A DNA stretch of 22,340 bases from Streptococcus oralis (GTDB lineage: Bacteria; Bacillota; Bacilli; Lactobacillales; Streptococcaceae). A program made the translations under genes and the position numbers. Position 1 is the stretch's first letter, and each line of letters begins with the position of its first letter. The stretch spans positions 1-22,340 of the forward strand of contig CALHBZ010000224.1 of assembly GCA_937930605.1 (NCBI GenBank), given 5' to 3'. Of this stretch, positions 7,212 through 12,995 are shown piece after piece. The notes under the pieces were generated by a model. It was not told the origin of the DNA and did not search any database. It saw nothing but the letters and a program-made list of their open reading frames with translations.

Positions 7212-8000
7212 TTAAAATAATTTCTTCTTGTAGAAGTAGCCAACCGCTGTCAACAACATTCCACCGATTGCAGCTAGAAAACTTTGTTCTGTTCCTGTGT
7301 TTGGAAGTGTTTTAAGTTTGCCTTCTTTATCAGTAACAGAGATAGTCTTATCTTCGTTGACAGTACCACCGACCTCTTCAGGAGCAACCACTGAACCATC
7401 TGAAAGAACGACGTTTCCGTCTTGGGTGCTAACAATTGACGCACCTGTATTTGTTTCAACAGGAGCTTTTGTCACATCATGAACTACTTGACCTGTTGCG
7501 GTTGAAGTCGTCCCAATTTGTGATTTTCCTTGTTCATTGGCCTCATCTGTTGTTTTTGGCTTTTCAGCTTTTGGCAATTCAGGTTGGACTTCTGGGGTGC
7601 CTTTGTTGGTTACTACCGCTTCAGAGAGCTCTGGTTGAATTGCAGGTTCACCTTTGTCACTTACTACCGCTTCAGAGAGCTCTGGTTGAATTGCAGGTTC
7701 ACCTTTGTCACTTACTACTGCTTCAGAGAGCTCTGGTTGAATTGCAGGTTCACCTTTATCTGTAGTTGATGATGTATCTGGAGTTGTTGGATCAACTGGA
7801 GTAACTGAAGGTTCTGTTGGCTGAACTGCTGGAGCTTCTGTTTCTGTTGAAGCGCTAGGCGTTGTTGGCGTAACTACTTCTGTTGTTGGAGCTGAAGAGT
7901 CAATTGGTGCAAGTTCATCTGCTGATACATAACCAGCTTGTGCTAGTGCGATAGTTGAAAGTGCTAGTGTAGCTAATACTTGTTTCTTATTCATTTTCAT
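7212..8000 (-). CDS. LPXTG wall-anchored protein with KGEP repeats
   Basis: 262 aa. A signal peptide (MKMNKKQVLATLALSTIALA...) ends at VSA (residue 27). Residues 28-80 are a Thr/Pro/Ser/Val-rich linker. A 17-aa unit, DKGEPAIQPELSEAVVS, follows three times (81-131), with a fourth diverged copy (132-147, NKGTPEVQPELPKA). After a 150-230 region there is LPNTG at 232-236, a hydrophobic helix and KKKLF. The KGEP-x-VQP-x-L motif resembles linker repeats known from streptococcal IgA1/Zmp-type surface proteases, but there is no protease domain here. It is probably a stalk or co-adhesin; function unknown. AAAGGA precedes the start; it lies 12 nt after the 100-aa gene and 18 nt before the antigen I/II gene, so they form an operon. 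Confidence 0.88.
   Translation of the reverse strand: MKMNKKQVLATLALSTIALAQAGYVSADELAPIDSSAPTTEVVTPTTPSASTETEAPAVQPTEPSVTPVDPTTPDTSSTTDKGEPAIQPELSEAVVSDKGEPAIQPELSEAVVSDKGEPAIQPELSEAVVTNKGTPEVQPELPKAEKPKTTDEANEQGKSQIGTTSTATGQVVHDVTKAPVETNTGASIVSTQDGNVVLSDGSVVAPEEVGGTVNEDKTISVTDKEGKLKTLPNTGTEQSFLAAIGGMLLTAVGYFYKKKLF
7612..7760. repeat. 51-bp tandem repeats in the KGEP protein gene
   Basis: A 51-bp unit beginning GCTTCAGAGAGCTCTGG starts at 7618, 7669 and 7720, with at most a base or two differing; a diverged fourth copy flanks it on the left. Near identity suggests recent expansion or homogenisation. It stays in frame. Confidence 0.9.
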
Positions 8001-8012
8001 TTTTCCTTTTCT

Positions 8013-8315
8013 TTATTTATTTTTCGGGTTATAACCTTTTCCAGTTAAACGAAGCTCCATTCCTGATGGTGTCTTAACTTTTCGAGCTATAACTTGAGCA
8101 TCTCTCTTAATAGTGCGAATTTGATCATAAACCTTTTTATAAGGCAAATGAAATTCAACATCCCTTAAAAGGCCGTCTACATATCCTCTAGCCTGTTTGA
8201 CTGCATAGTCTGGCTTCAGGATAAGGTCTGTACCGTCCTCTAAGCGAGCTGTCGCACCTCCTTGTTTTCCTAAAACTTTTAAGTCCTTTAGGCGGACGGT
8301 TATTTCATCTGTCAT
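8013..8315 (-). CDS. Unrecognised 100-aa basic protein ahead of the surface protein genes
   Basis: 100 aa, starting MTDEITVRLKDLKVLGKQGG, with no signal peptide or membrane segment; basic C-terminus (RLTGKGYNPKNK). I do not recognise a domain. An AAGGAGA site lies 7 nt before the ATG at 8315, and the gene ends 12 nt before the KGEP-repeat protein, so it is the first gene of the cargo operon behind a structured non-coding leader of about 290 bp. A DNA- or RNA-binding role is possible from its charge but not shown. Confidence 0.7.
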   Translation of the reverse strand: MTDEITVRLKDLKVLGKQGGATARLEDGTDLILKPDYAVKQARGYVDGLLRDVEFHLPYKKVYDQIRTIKRDAQVIARKVKTPSGMELRLTGKGYNPKNK

Positions 8316-8605
8316 AGATTTCTCCTTGAAGTTGAAAGGCGAAAATTACGCCGTGCTGTGTAAAAACGTATTTTTACATCGGTATTTTATTCGCTGGGTT
8401 TATAGTCTAGGAACCCTTACTCCTTCAGCTTATGACCAGTGTCATGCTTTTTCGTTCAGTGGCTGGACTAGATATCCTTTTCTAGTTTGCTACTCGCCCC
8501 CGTTTCTTTTTTATCCATAGCCACGCTGTATCAGGGCAAGCCTTGTATTCAGTTTTCAAAGGTCTGTAGTTTAATGACTTCTCGGTCAATATAGATTTAT
8601 CTGTA
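8316..8605. other. Structured non-coding stretch between the XRE regulator and the cargo operon
   Basis: No convincing gene on either strand. It holds several short inverted repeats: GTAAAAA/TTTTTAC (8360-8366 with 8371-8377), GGGTT/AACCC (8396-8400 with 8412-8416), ATGAC/GTCAT (8432-8436 with 8441-8445) and ACTAGA/TCTAGT (8467-8472 with 8481-8486). It could be a leader RNA, an operator for the XRE protein, or a single-strand replication or transfer origin. Confidence 0.5.
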
Positions 8606-8821
8606 CTAGGTTTGGTCCGATTCTGATCCTAACAGGTAGTCAATGGTTACCCCGAAATATTCTGCCACATTTTTGGCATTCTCCAGACTTATCTGACTAT
8701 ACCCTGTTTCCCAGTTAGATATGGTGTTGCGAAACACCCCTATCTGATCAGCCAAGGCTTGTTGTGATAATTTGGCTTTTTTTCGTAATTCTCTGATACG
8801 ATTTTGTGTTTGTTTACTCAC
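8606..8821 (-). CDS. XRE-family helix-turn-helix regulator
   Basis: 71 aa. Residues about 7-62 form a Cro/CI-type HTH (RIRELRKKAKLSQQALADQI, then RNTISNWETG and ENAKNVAEYFGVTIDYLLG), which is nearly the whole protein. Such small XRE proteins repress or set the copy and transfer state of mobile elements. The start is GTG at 8821: the upstream ATG at 8823 is followed directly by a stop codon. A GGAG about 10 nt upstream is inside the end of the 44-aa gene. It is the last gene of the replication cluster and faces the structured region before the surface-protein operon, a likely target. Confidence 0.85.
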   Translation of the reverse strand: MSKQTQNRIRELRKKAKLSQQALADQIGVFRNTISNWETGYSQISLENAKNVAEYFGVTIDYLLGSESDQT

Positions 8822-8823
8822 AT

Positions 8824-8958
8824 CTACTTGTCTCCTTCATTATTTAAACTTGATGGTATTTCATCATCCATCAGAGGAGCATTCTTCAGCTCCAGCATGA
8901 CAAGCCCTATTCCATAAGCTAAGATCAATAGTAAAGCCATTGTAACTAGTTTAAACAT
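8824..8958 (-). CDS. 44-aa single-pass membrane peptide
   Basis: A short ORF in the gap between the 88-aa gene and the XRE gene: MFKLVTMALLLILAYGIGLV, then a polar tail ending NNEGDK. One hydrophobic helix (about residues 4-22) with a short acidic C-terminus. It has a full AGGAGG site 6 nt before the ATG, starts 22 nt after the upstream stop and ends 2 nt before the GTG of the XRE gene. The strong ribosome site and tight packing argue that it is real. Function unknown. Confidence 0.7.
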   Translation of the reverse strand: MFKLVTMALLLILAYGIGLVMLELKNAPLMDDEIPSSLNNEGDK

Positions 8959-8980
8959 TACTATCCTCCTGATATCTTCC

Positions 8981-9247
8981 TTATTTTGTCCGATAAGTTA
9001 TCTTCTTCACCCATCGAGGATTGATAGAAAACGGCGGAGTCGCTGATGGAAAATTCATACTCGCTCCTGTTCCAAATGAACTTGATACCAATTTTTCTAG
9101 TTCCTCTAAGTTGGAAGTGACGGAAATACTGTCTACCGTTTTATCAAAATACTCTACAATCATTTCAATCTCTTGAACTGGTTGAGAAGGTGTAGCCTTC
9201 ACAGCTTGTAATCTGTTCATTCTCTCTTGGTTATTAAACAATCCCAT
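8981..9247 (-). CDS. Unrecognised 88-aa ICE protein
   Basis: The frame is open up to 9325, but I choose ATG 9247 (MGLFNNQERMNRLQAVKATP, 88 aa) because GAGG lies 9 nt upstream and the 55-aa gene occupies the region before it, ending 4 nt away. The protein is mostly polar with an acidic helix (VQEIEMIVEYFDKTVDS) and a basic end (RWVKKITYRTK). No known domain recognised. Fifth-from-first position in the replication cluster suggests a plasmid-like maintenance or regulation role. Confidence 0.65.
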   Translation of the reverse strand: MGLFNNQERMNRLQAVKATPSQPVQEIEMIVEYFDKTVDSISVTSNLEELEKLVSSSFGTGASMNFPSATPPFSINPRWVKKITYRTK

Positions 9248-9251
9248 GAAA

Positions 9252-9419
9252 TCAATCCTCTTTCTGTTGCCATGATGAGAAAATTTGGCTGAGTTTCTCA
9301 GCTCTTTCTTTTTTCGGTAAATCAAAAACAGCTTTAGGAACCATGTAGATTTTCTCCTTCGGGCTACGACCTATCGTTAGCACTTTACCATCAATTGGTC
9401 TAAATTCATCTTTTAACAT
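9252..9419 (-). CDS. 55-aa protein overlapping the repA stop
   Basis: Small ORF MLKDEFRPIDGKVLTIGRSP... ending FSSWQQKED. Its ATG at 9419 overlaps the last 7 nt of the RepA gene, and its stop is 4 nt before the 88-aa start, so it fills the gap between those two genes. It is charged, with no membrane helix; the GGGAG before its start lies inside the RepA coding end, consistent with translational coupling. Not recognised. Confidence 0.65.
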   Translation of the reverse strand: MLKDEFRPIDGKVLTIGRSPKEKIYMVPKAVFDLPKKERAEKLSQIFSSWQQKED

Positions 9420-10537
9420 GTTTCAACTCCCTTAGACAATTCTGATAAATAGCTATTGAGTTTCGTCTCCGACAGTTTATCTGGATAATAGTATGCAATA
9501 AGACTAGGACACTCAGCAGGGGATTTTCTAGCATATTCACTTTGTCCTGATACCTCCATAAAGCCCTGTTCTTTTTCAATGAGTAAAGCCATCTTCCAAA
9601 AACGAATCATCATTTTGTAGAAGTAGGCTGGGACATTCTGGATTGATTTTCCTTCAGCCTCTCCTGTTTTAATTTTGAAAATCAATTTATCAAGCTCACG
9701 TTCAAGATCTTGCAGCCAAACCTCTCCATAAATTTCCTGACCAGCTAAGAGGTTGTTGTAATTCTTCTCAACTTGACGTTTCGATTGATAGATTTTATTT
9801 TCAAGAATTTTTGCATCTTTCCCAAACAAACTGAGTTTCTGAACTAGTTGAGTAGAAAGAAAACCATGTTGCCCCATTTTAAATGCTTCAGAGATTGATA
9901 AATCAGAAAGAGATGATTCGCTCTTGTATCGATTAGTATCGTAAAGAGTATCAATCTTACTCTTCTCTGTATTTATTCCGTCCGATTCGTGGACGTTTTG
10001 AAGTCCATTTTGCGGACGTCCGTTTTTGATACTTTCGCTATTACCAATGCTTTGGGGTACTTTTTCATATAGAACTTTACCAAAGGCATTAACCCTCTTC
10101 AGTAACTCACCATCAGCTGAATAGTGCTCCACTATTTCTAAATTAGCATCGACTAGCTGAAGATAAAGTCTATTCGGCTTATTGAGTCCCTGCCTAACTT
10201 CTCGTAAGAGACCATGTTCTTGTAGTTCTTTCTTGATCTTAGTAACCTTCATCTTTCCCTTATCCAATAGCAGCATCAGGTCAGAAACTGTAAAAATTAG
10301 AAAGACCGCTCCATTTTCATCAACGTAATCTCTATTTCCCTTCTGGAATGAACTGATACTTAATTTACAGCGATTATAAAGAGCGCCATAAGCTAACTTA
10401 GCATCAGATGAAAGACCCGTGTAAGAACTAGTCAATTTGACATAGCCGTTCTCATTGTGTTGAATACGGGTGAAAAAGATTTCTGGAATTTGATAAAAAG
10501 TTAGAGTGGCTAGTTGGTCAATCGTGATATCTGCCAT
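9413..10537 (-). CDS. repA: RepA_N-type replication initiator of the ICE
   Basis: 374 aa. Residues about 1-120 match the RepA N-terminal domain of Gram-positive theta plasmids and ICEs: IDQLATLTFYQIPEIFFT, then YTGLSSDAKLAYGALYNRC and a winged-helix-like stretch KVTKIKKELQEHGLLREV. The middle (about 165-215) is low complexity and polar; the C-terminus (about 220-370) is helical. Such proteins start plasmid-like replication of excised ICEs. It overlaps the 60-aa gene by 1 nt (TAATG) and the 55-aa gene by 7 nt. I infer the name from domain and context; the origin often lies in or near the gene. Confidence 0.85.
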   Translation of the reverse strand: MADITIDQLATLTFYQIPEIFFTRIQHNENGYVKLTSSYTGLSSDAKLAYGALYNRCKLSISSFQKGNRDYVDENGAVFLIFTVSDLMLLLDKGKMKVTKIKKELQEHGLLREVRQGLNKPNRLYLQLVDANLEIVEHYSADGELLKRVNAFGKVLYEKVPQSIGNSESIKNGRPQNGLQNVHESDGINTEKSKIDTLYDTNRYKSESSLSDLSISEAFKMGQHGFLSTQLVQKLSLFGKDAKILENKIYQSKRQVEKNYNNLLAGQEIYGEVWLQDLERELDKLIFKIKTGEAEGKSIQNVPAYFYKMMIRFWKMALLIEKEQGFMEVSGQSEYARKSPAECPSLIAYYYPDKLSETKLNSYLSELSKGVETC

Positions 10538-10719
10538 TAGTAGCCTCCTACAACTTGTAATCTCAAGCCACCAGCTTCAGGAAAATAGACAAGATGAGTT
10601 TGTTCTAACTCTTCAATAGCTGCAATAGCACGGCTTTTAGTCCATCCCATTGTATTCATCAAATCTAAAATCATTACGTCTCTAGTCAACCTTGAGACCT
10701 TTGTTTGGTGTTGTTTCAT
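10537..10719 (-). CDS. Small winged-helix-like protein upstream of repA
   Basis: 60 aa (MKQHQTKVSRLTRDVMILDL...). The pattern MNTMGWTKSRAIAAIEELEQ followed by LVYFPEAGGLRLQVVG resembles a helix-turn-helix with a short beta wing, so it may be a DNA-binding partner or regulator of RepA. AAAGGA lies about 8 nt before the ATG at 10719; the stop overlaps the RepA start by 1 nt. It is the first gene of the six-gene cluster. Function inferred from shape only. Confidence 0.65.
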   Translation of the reverse strand: MKQHQTKVSRLTRDVMILDLMNTMGWTKSRAIAAIEELEQTHLVYFPEAGGLRLQVVGGY

Positions 10720-10805
10720 AGGTAATCCTTTCTTGTCACAAACTAGTGTTAATTCACAGCTATATCATAATGGATAATGAGAAAATCTGTTTTAAAGGGA
10801 CAATC

Positions 10806-10840
10806 AAATAAATTATAGAATCAAGGTATATAATTTATTT
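10806..10840. promoter_or_regulatory. Perfect 12-bp AT-rich inverted repeat
   Basis: AAATAAATTATA (10806-10817) and TATAATTTATTT (10829-10840) are exact reverse complements with an 11-bp spacer. Both arms contain a TATAAT-like sequence, one on each strand. It lies 2 bp after the 122-aa gene stop and about 87 bp before the replication cluster. It could be an operator or promoter of that cluster, an AT-rich bidirectional terminator, or an initiator or recombinase site. Confidence 0.55.
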
Positions 10841-10842
10841 CC

Positions 10843-11211
10843 CTAAATATACCCCATCAATTCTGGATTAAACTCCAGAGTCAACCACAAGGCTTCATCC
10901 TGAGTCAATTGGCTAGTTTGTCCCCAAGTTCCATCTCTAGCTCTTCTGGAGTAAGGATAAGTGCCAAGCTCAATTCTAGGACATAATTCATGAATAACAT
11001 CATCTTTCATAACTTCCCAAAGTAGACTAGAGGGCTTATAATAATAACCGTTTCCAAGCCAAACTCTATCGAGGTCATCGTATGGAGATACCTTTTCTTC
11101 AGAATTTCCTTCAGGGATACAATCAACCATATTTTCATTCTTATCAAGATCTATTACATCGAAAATTTCTAAGGAATCAATATCCATAACAATTTCAATA
11201 TTATCTGACAT
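10843..11211 (-). CDS. Unrecognised acidic 122-aa protein at the ICE/chromosome boundary
   Basis: 122 aa, strongly acidic N-terminal half (MSDNIEIVMDIDSLEIFDVI...DLDKNENMVDCIPEGNSEE) and a Trp/Tyr-rich C-terminal half (RVWLGNGYYYKPSSLLWEV; QDEALWLTLEFNPELMGYI). No signal peptide or transmembrane segment and no family recognised; the acidic, aromatic composition is like small immunity or inhibitor proteins, which is only a resemblance. AAGGAGA precedes the ATG. It lies between the pncA terminator and the ICE replication genes, so it may belong to the ICE or to the host. Confidence 0.65.
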   Translation of the reverse strand: MSDNIEIVMDIDSLEIFDVIDLDKNENMVDCIPEGNSEEKVSPYDDLDRVWLGNGYYYKPSSLLWEVMKDDVIHELCPRIELGTYPYSRRARDGTWGQTSQLTQDEALWLTLEFNPELMGYI

Positions 11212-11241
11212 TTTTTCTCCTTTCCTTAATTTTTGGCAACG

Positions 11242-11270
11242 AAAAAAGAGAGCGATTTTCTCACTCTCTC
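11242..11270 (-). terminator. Terminator of the codY-pncA operon
   Basis: On the minus strand AGAGAG (11269-11264) pairs with CTCTCT (11252-11247), with a mismatch and 2 further inner bp, followed by six U (11247-11242). It lies about 80 nt after the pncA stop. Confidence 0.7.
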
Positions 11271-11349
11271 AAGTTATATGATATTTAATTTTTCACTTTC
11301 CCAAAACTCTAGACACTTAGTTCAGATTTTTTTCATTAATTGAAATAAA

Positions 11350-11925
11350 TCATTCTATGATTTCAGATAAGTTTTCATCAAGCAATTTAGCTCCCAAAGT
11401 ATTCTTGAAATGCCCAAGAGCAAACTGATGATTTTCTGGCCAGATAGAAGCAACCGCAGGCTTGACAACCTCGATTTTATAACCTAGATTATAGGCATCA
11501 ATAGCAGTATGAAGAACGCAAATATCCGTCAAAACACCAGTTAAGATGACGGTATCGACCCGACGTTCTCGCAAGCGAATATCGAGGTCCGCTCCTGAAA
11601 ATGCTGAATAGTGACGCTTGTCCATCCAAAAGACGCGACTATCGTCCTTATTTTCCGCATAGAAATCAGCTAGGGGGCCATAGAGGTTACGGCCACTAGT
11701 CCCAATGATGTTGTGCGGTGGAAAGAGCTTGCTTTCTGGGTGGAATGTATCCTTCTCTTCATGAGCATCAATGGTAAAAAAGACATAGTCTCCACGATCA
11801 AAAGCTAATCTAGTTACCTGATCAATGGCTTTTGATATTGCTTGAGCAGGTGCTCCAGCAGTTAGCTTTCCGTTGTCTGCTACGAAATCCTCTGTATAGT
11901 CAATCGAGATTAAAGCCTTTGTCAT
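11350..11925 (-). CDS. pncA: Nicotinamidase (cysteine hydrolase)
   Basis: 191 aa, the whole isochorismatase-like fold. It converts nicotinamide to nicotinate plus ammonia for NAD salvage in the cytoplasm. The catalytic triad is visible as D9 (SIDYTEDF), K103 (WMDKRHYSAF) and C136 (GVLTDICVLHTA); the metal site as D53 and H55 (TIDAHEE) and H71 (PPHNIIG). Its ATG overlaps the codY stop by 1 nt (TAATG), so the two are co-transcribed and translationally coupled, as in pneumococcus. The protein is intact to its usual end, so an element inserted downstream did not break it. Confidence 0.93.
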   Translation of the reverse strand: MTKALISIDYTEDFVADNGKLTAGAPAQAISKAIDQVTRLAFDRGDYVFFTIDAHEEKDTFHPESKLFPPHNIIGTSGRNLYGPLADFYAENKDDSRVFWMDKRHYSAFSGADLDIRLRERRVDTVILTGVLTDICVLHTAIDAYNLGYKIEVVKPAVASIWPENHQFALGHFKNTLGAKLLDENLSEIIE

Positions 11926-12713
11926 TAGTAGTCCCTCTTTTTCACTTCCTCAAAAATATCACCAATTAGAACTTTGAGATAAGTCCCCTTCATTCCGAGC
12001 GAGCGACTCTCAATAATTCCCGCTGACTCTAGCTTACGGAGAGCATTGACGATTACTGAGCGCGTAATGCCAATACGGTCTGCAATAACTGATGCAGTCA
12101 ATTGTCCTTCATTTCCATCCAACTCAGCTAAAATAGCTGATACGGCACGAAGTTCTGAATAGGAGAGGGTATTCACCGCCATGGTAACAGCCGTACGACG
12201 GCGAATATTCTTCTCATCTTCTTCACGTTGGAAGTTCAATAGTTGAATTCCCACAACCGTGCTCGCAATCTCAACAAGGATCAAATCTTCATCTTCAAAC
12301 TTCTTATCATTGCGCCAAATAATCAAGGAACCCAAACGAATCCCTGATACATGAATGGGAGCAATGGTTGTCAAACCATCTGGAAAATCCGCACGGCTCT
12401 CTACAGGGAAAATGGTCAAATCATGTTCAACGGGAAGATTGGCTTCCGTGTCGTAGATCATGTTTGCCCCTTGTACATAGTCATCTGGAAACGTCTTGGT
12501 TTGGAAAAACTGCTCTACGCGATCTGTATTGGTTTTATAGCGCATAAAATAGCCCAAAAGTCGTCCCTTGCTATTGACAATACAGGCATTGCAATCAATA
12601 ATGTCTGCTAATTGACGTGTAATGGCATTGTATGGAAGTTCATCCTGCATTTGCTCTTCAGAGCGTTTTAAAATTGATGTAATTTTTCTTGTCTTTTCTA
12701 ATAAATGTGCCAT
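11925..12713 (-). CDS. codY: GTP/branched-chain amino acid-responsive global repressor CodY
   Basis: 262 aa, full length for CodY. Residues about 1-155 form the GAF sensor domain that binds branched-chain amino acids; residues about 203-226 form the winged HTH ([20 protein letters not shown]) ending [11 protein letters not shown]. It represses amino-acid supply and nutrient uptake genes when amino acids are plentiful. A GAGGTG site precedes the ATG at 12713. A near-consensus CodY box lies immediately upstream of its own -35, so it is probably autoregulated. It forms an operon with pncA. Confidence 0.97.
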   Translation of the reverse strand: MAHLLEKTRKITSILKRSEEQMQDELPYNAITRQLADIIDCNACIVNSKGRLLGYFMRYKTNTDRVEQFFQTKTFPDDYVQGANMIYDTEANLPVEHDLTIFPVESRADFPDGLTTIAPIHVSGIRLGSLIIWRNDKKFEDEDLILVEIASTVVGIQLLNFQREEDEKNIRRRTAVTMAVNTLSYSELRAVSAILAELDGNEGQLTASVIADRIGITRSVIVNALRKLESAGIIESRSLGMKGTYLKVLIGDIFEEVKKRDY

Positions 12714-12739
12714 TTTTCACCTCGCATTTAATCGCTACC

Positions 12740-12768
12740 ATTATAACATAAAGAACCTAAAATTTCAA
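12740..12768 (-). promoter_or_regulatory. codY promoter
   Basis: Minus strand: TTGAAA (12768-12763), a 17-bp spacer, then TATAAT (12745-12740) with TGT just before it, an extended -10. The -10 ends 27 nt before the codY ATG. Confidence 0.85.
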
Positions 12769-12769
12769 T

Positions 12770-12784
12770 AATTATCTGAAAATT
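12770..12784. promoter_or_regulatory. CodY box at the codY promoter
   Basis: AATTATCTGAAAATT differs at one base from the CodY consensus AATTTTCWGAAAATT. It lies one base upstream of the codY -35, positioned to block RNA polymerase and give autorepression. It is also about 60 bp upstream of the plus-strand promoter at 12844-12872. Confidence 0.8.
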
Positions 12785-12843
12785 GTTTATTGAATTGCAA
12801 TTTTTAAAAGCAAAAATATTTTAGAAAAAAACATTATTTTTCA

Positions 12844-12872
12844 TTGACAAGACTTTATTTTTTTGATATTAT
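12844..12872 (+). promoter_or_regulatory. Strong sigma-70 type promoter facing a gene-free stretch
   Basis: Plus strand: consensus TTGACA (12844-12849), exactly 17 bp, then TATTAT (12867-12872). Start predicted near 12880. No ORF follows before the terminator at 12965-12994. Confidence 0.75.
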
Positions 12873-12879
12873 AACATTA

Positions 12880-12994
12880 TAAGAAGATGAATTAAGGATC
12901 CCTTCCCATCTCACCTTTCCTTTACTATTATCCATCTTCTTTTCCCCTTGGTCTCCTTATATATAAAAGCGATTCACAATGTGAATCGCTTTTT
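12880..12994 (+). ncRNA. Candidate small regulatory RNA, about 115 nt
   Basis: The predicted transcript starts about 8 nt after the -10 and ends in a 13-bp terminator hairpin with five U. AAGAAGATG (12881-12889) can pair with CATCTTCTT (12933-12941), enclosing a 43-nt loop with a small AAGG/CCTT hairpin (12894-12904). Unpaired parts are pyrimidine rich, with CACCTTTCC (12913-12921), TTTTCCCC (12940-12947) and TCTCCTT (12952-12958), which are complementary to Shine-Dalgarno sequences. It has no credible ORF. The plan resembles streptococcal csRNAs, but I see no CiaR repeat (TTTAAG-N5-TTTAAG) upstream. Possible base-pairing regulator; not matched to a named RNA. Confidence 0.6.
12965..12994. 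terminator. Bidirectional terminator between the sRNA candidate and the helicase
   Basis: AAAAGCGATTCAC (12965-12977) and GTGAATCGCTTTT (12981-12993) form a perfect 13-bp stem with a 3-nt loop. The plus side has five U and the minus side four U, so it ends both the sRNA candidate and the helicase transcript. Confidence 0.9.
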
Positions 12995-12995
12995 C

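Noticed and set aside
8326..8520. 64-aa plus-strand ORF in the structured region
   Set aside because: No ribosome site, odd composition, opposite to all local genes; the stretch looks like non-coding hairpins.
8981..9325. Longer 114-aa version of the 88-aa protein
   Set aside because: The extra N-terminus overlaps the 55-aa gene and lacks a ribosome site; ATG 9247 has one.
12785..12843. CiaR-type repeat (TTTAAG-N5-TTTAAG) upstream of the sRNA candidate
   Set aside because: Only loose TTTAAA and TTTTAG matches with wrong spacing, so I do not call it a csRNA.
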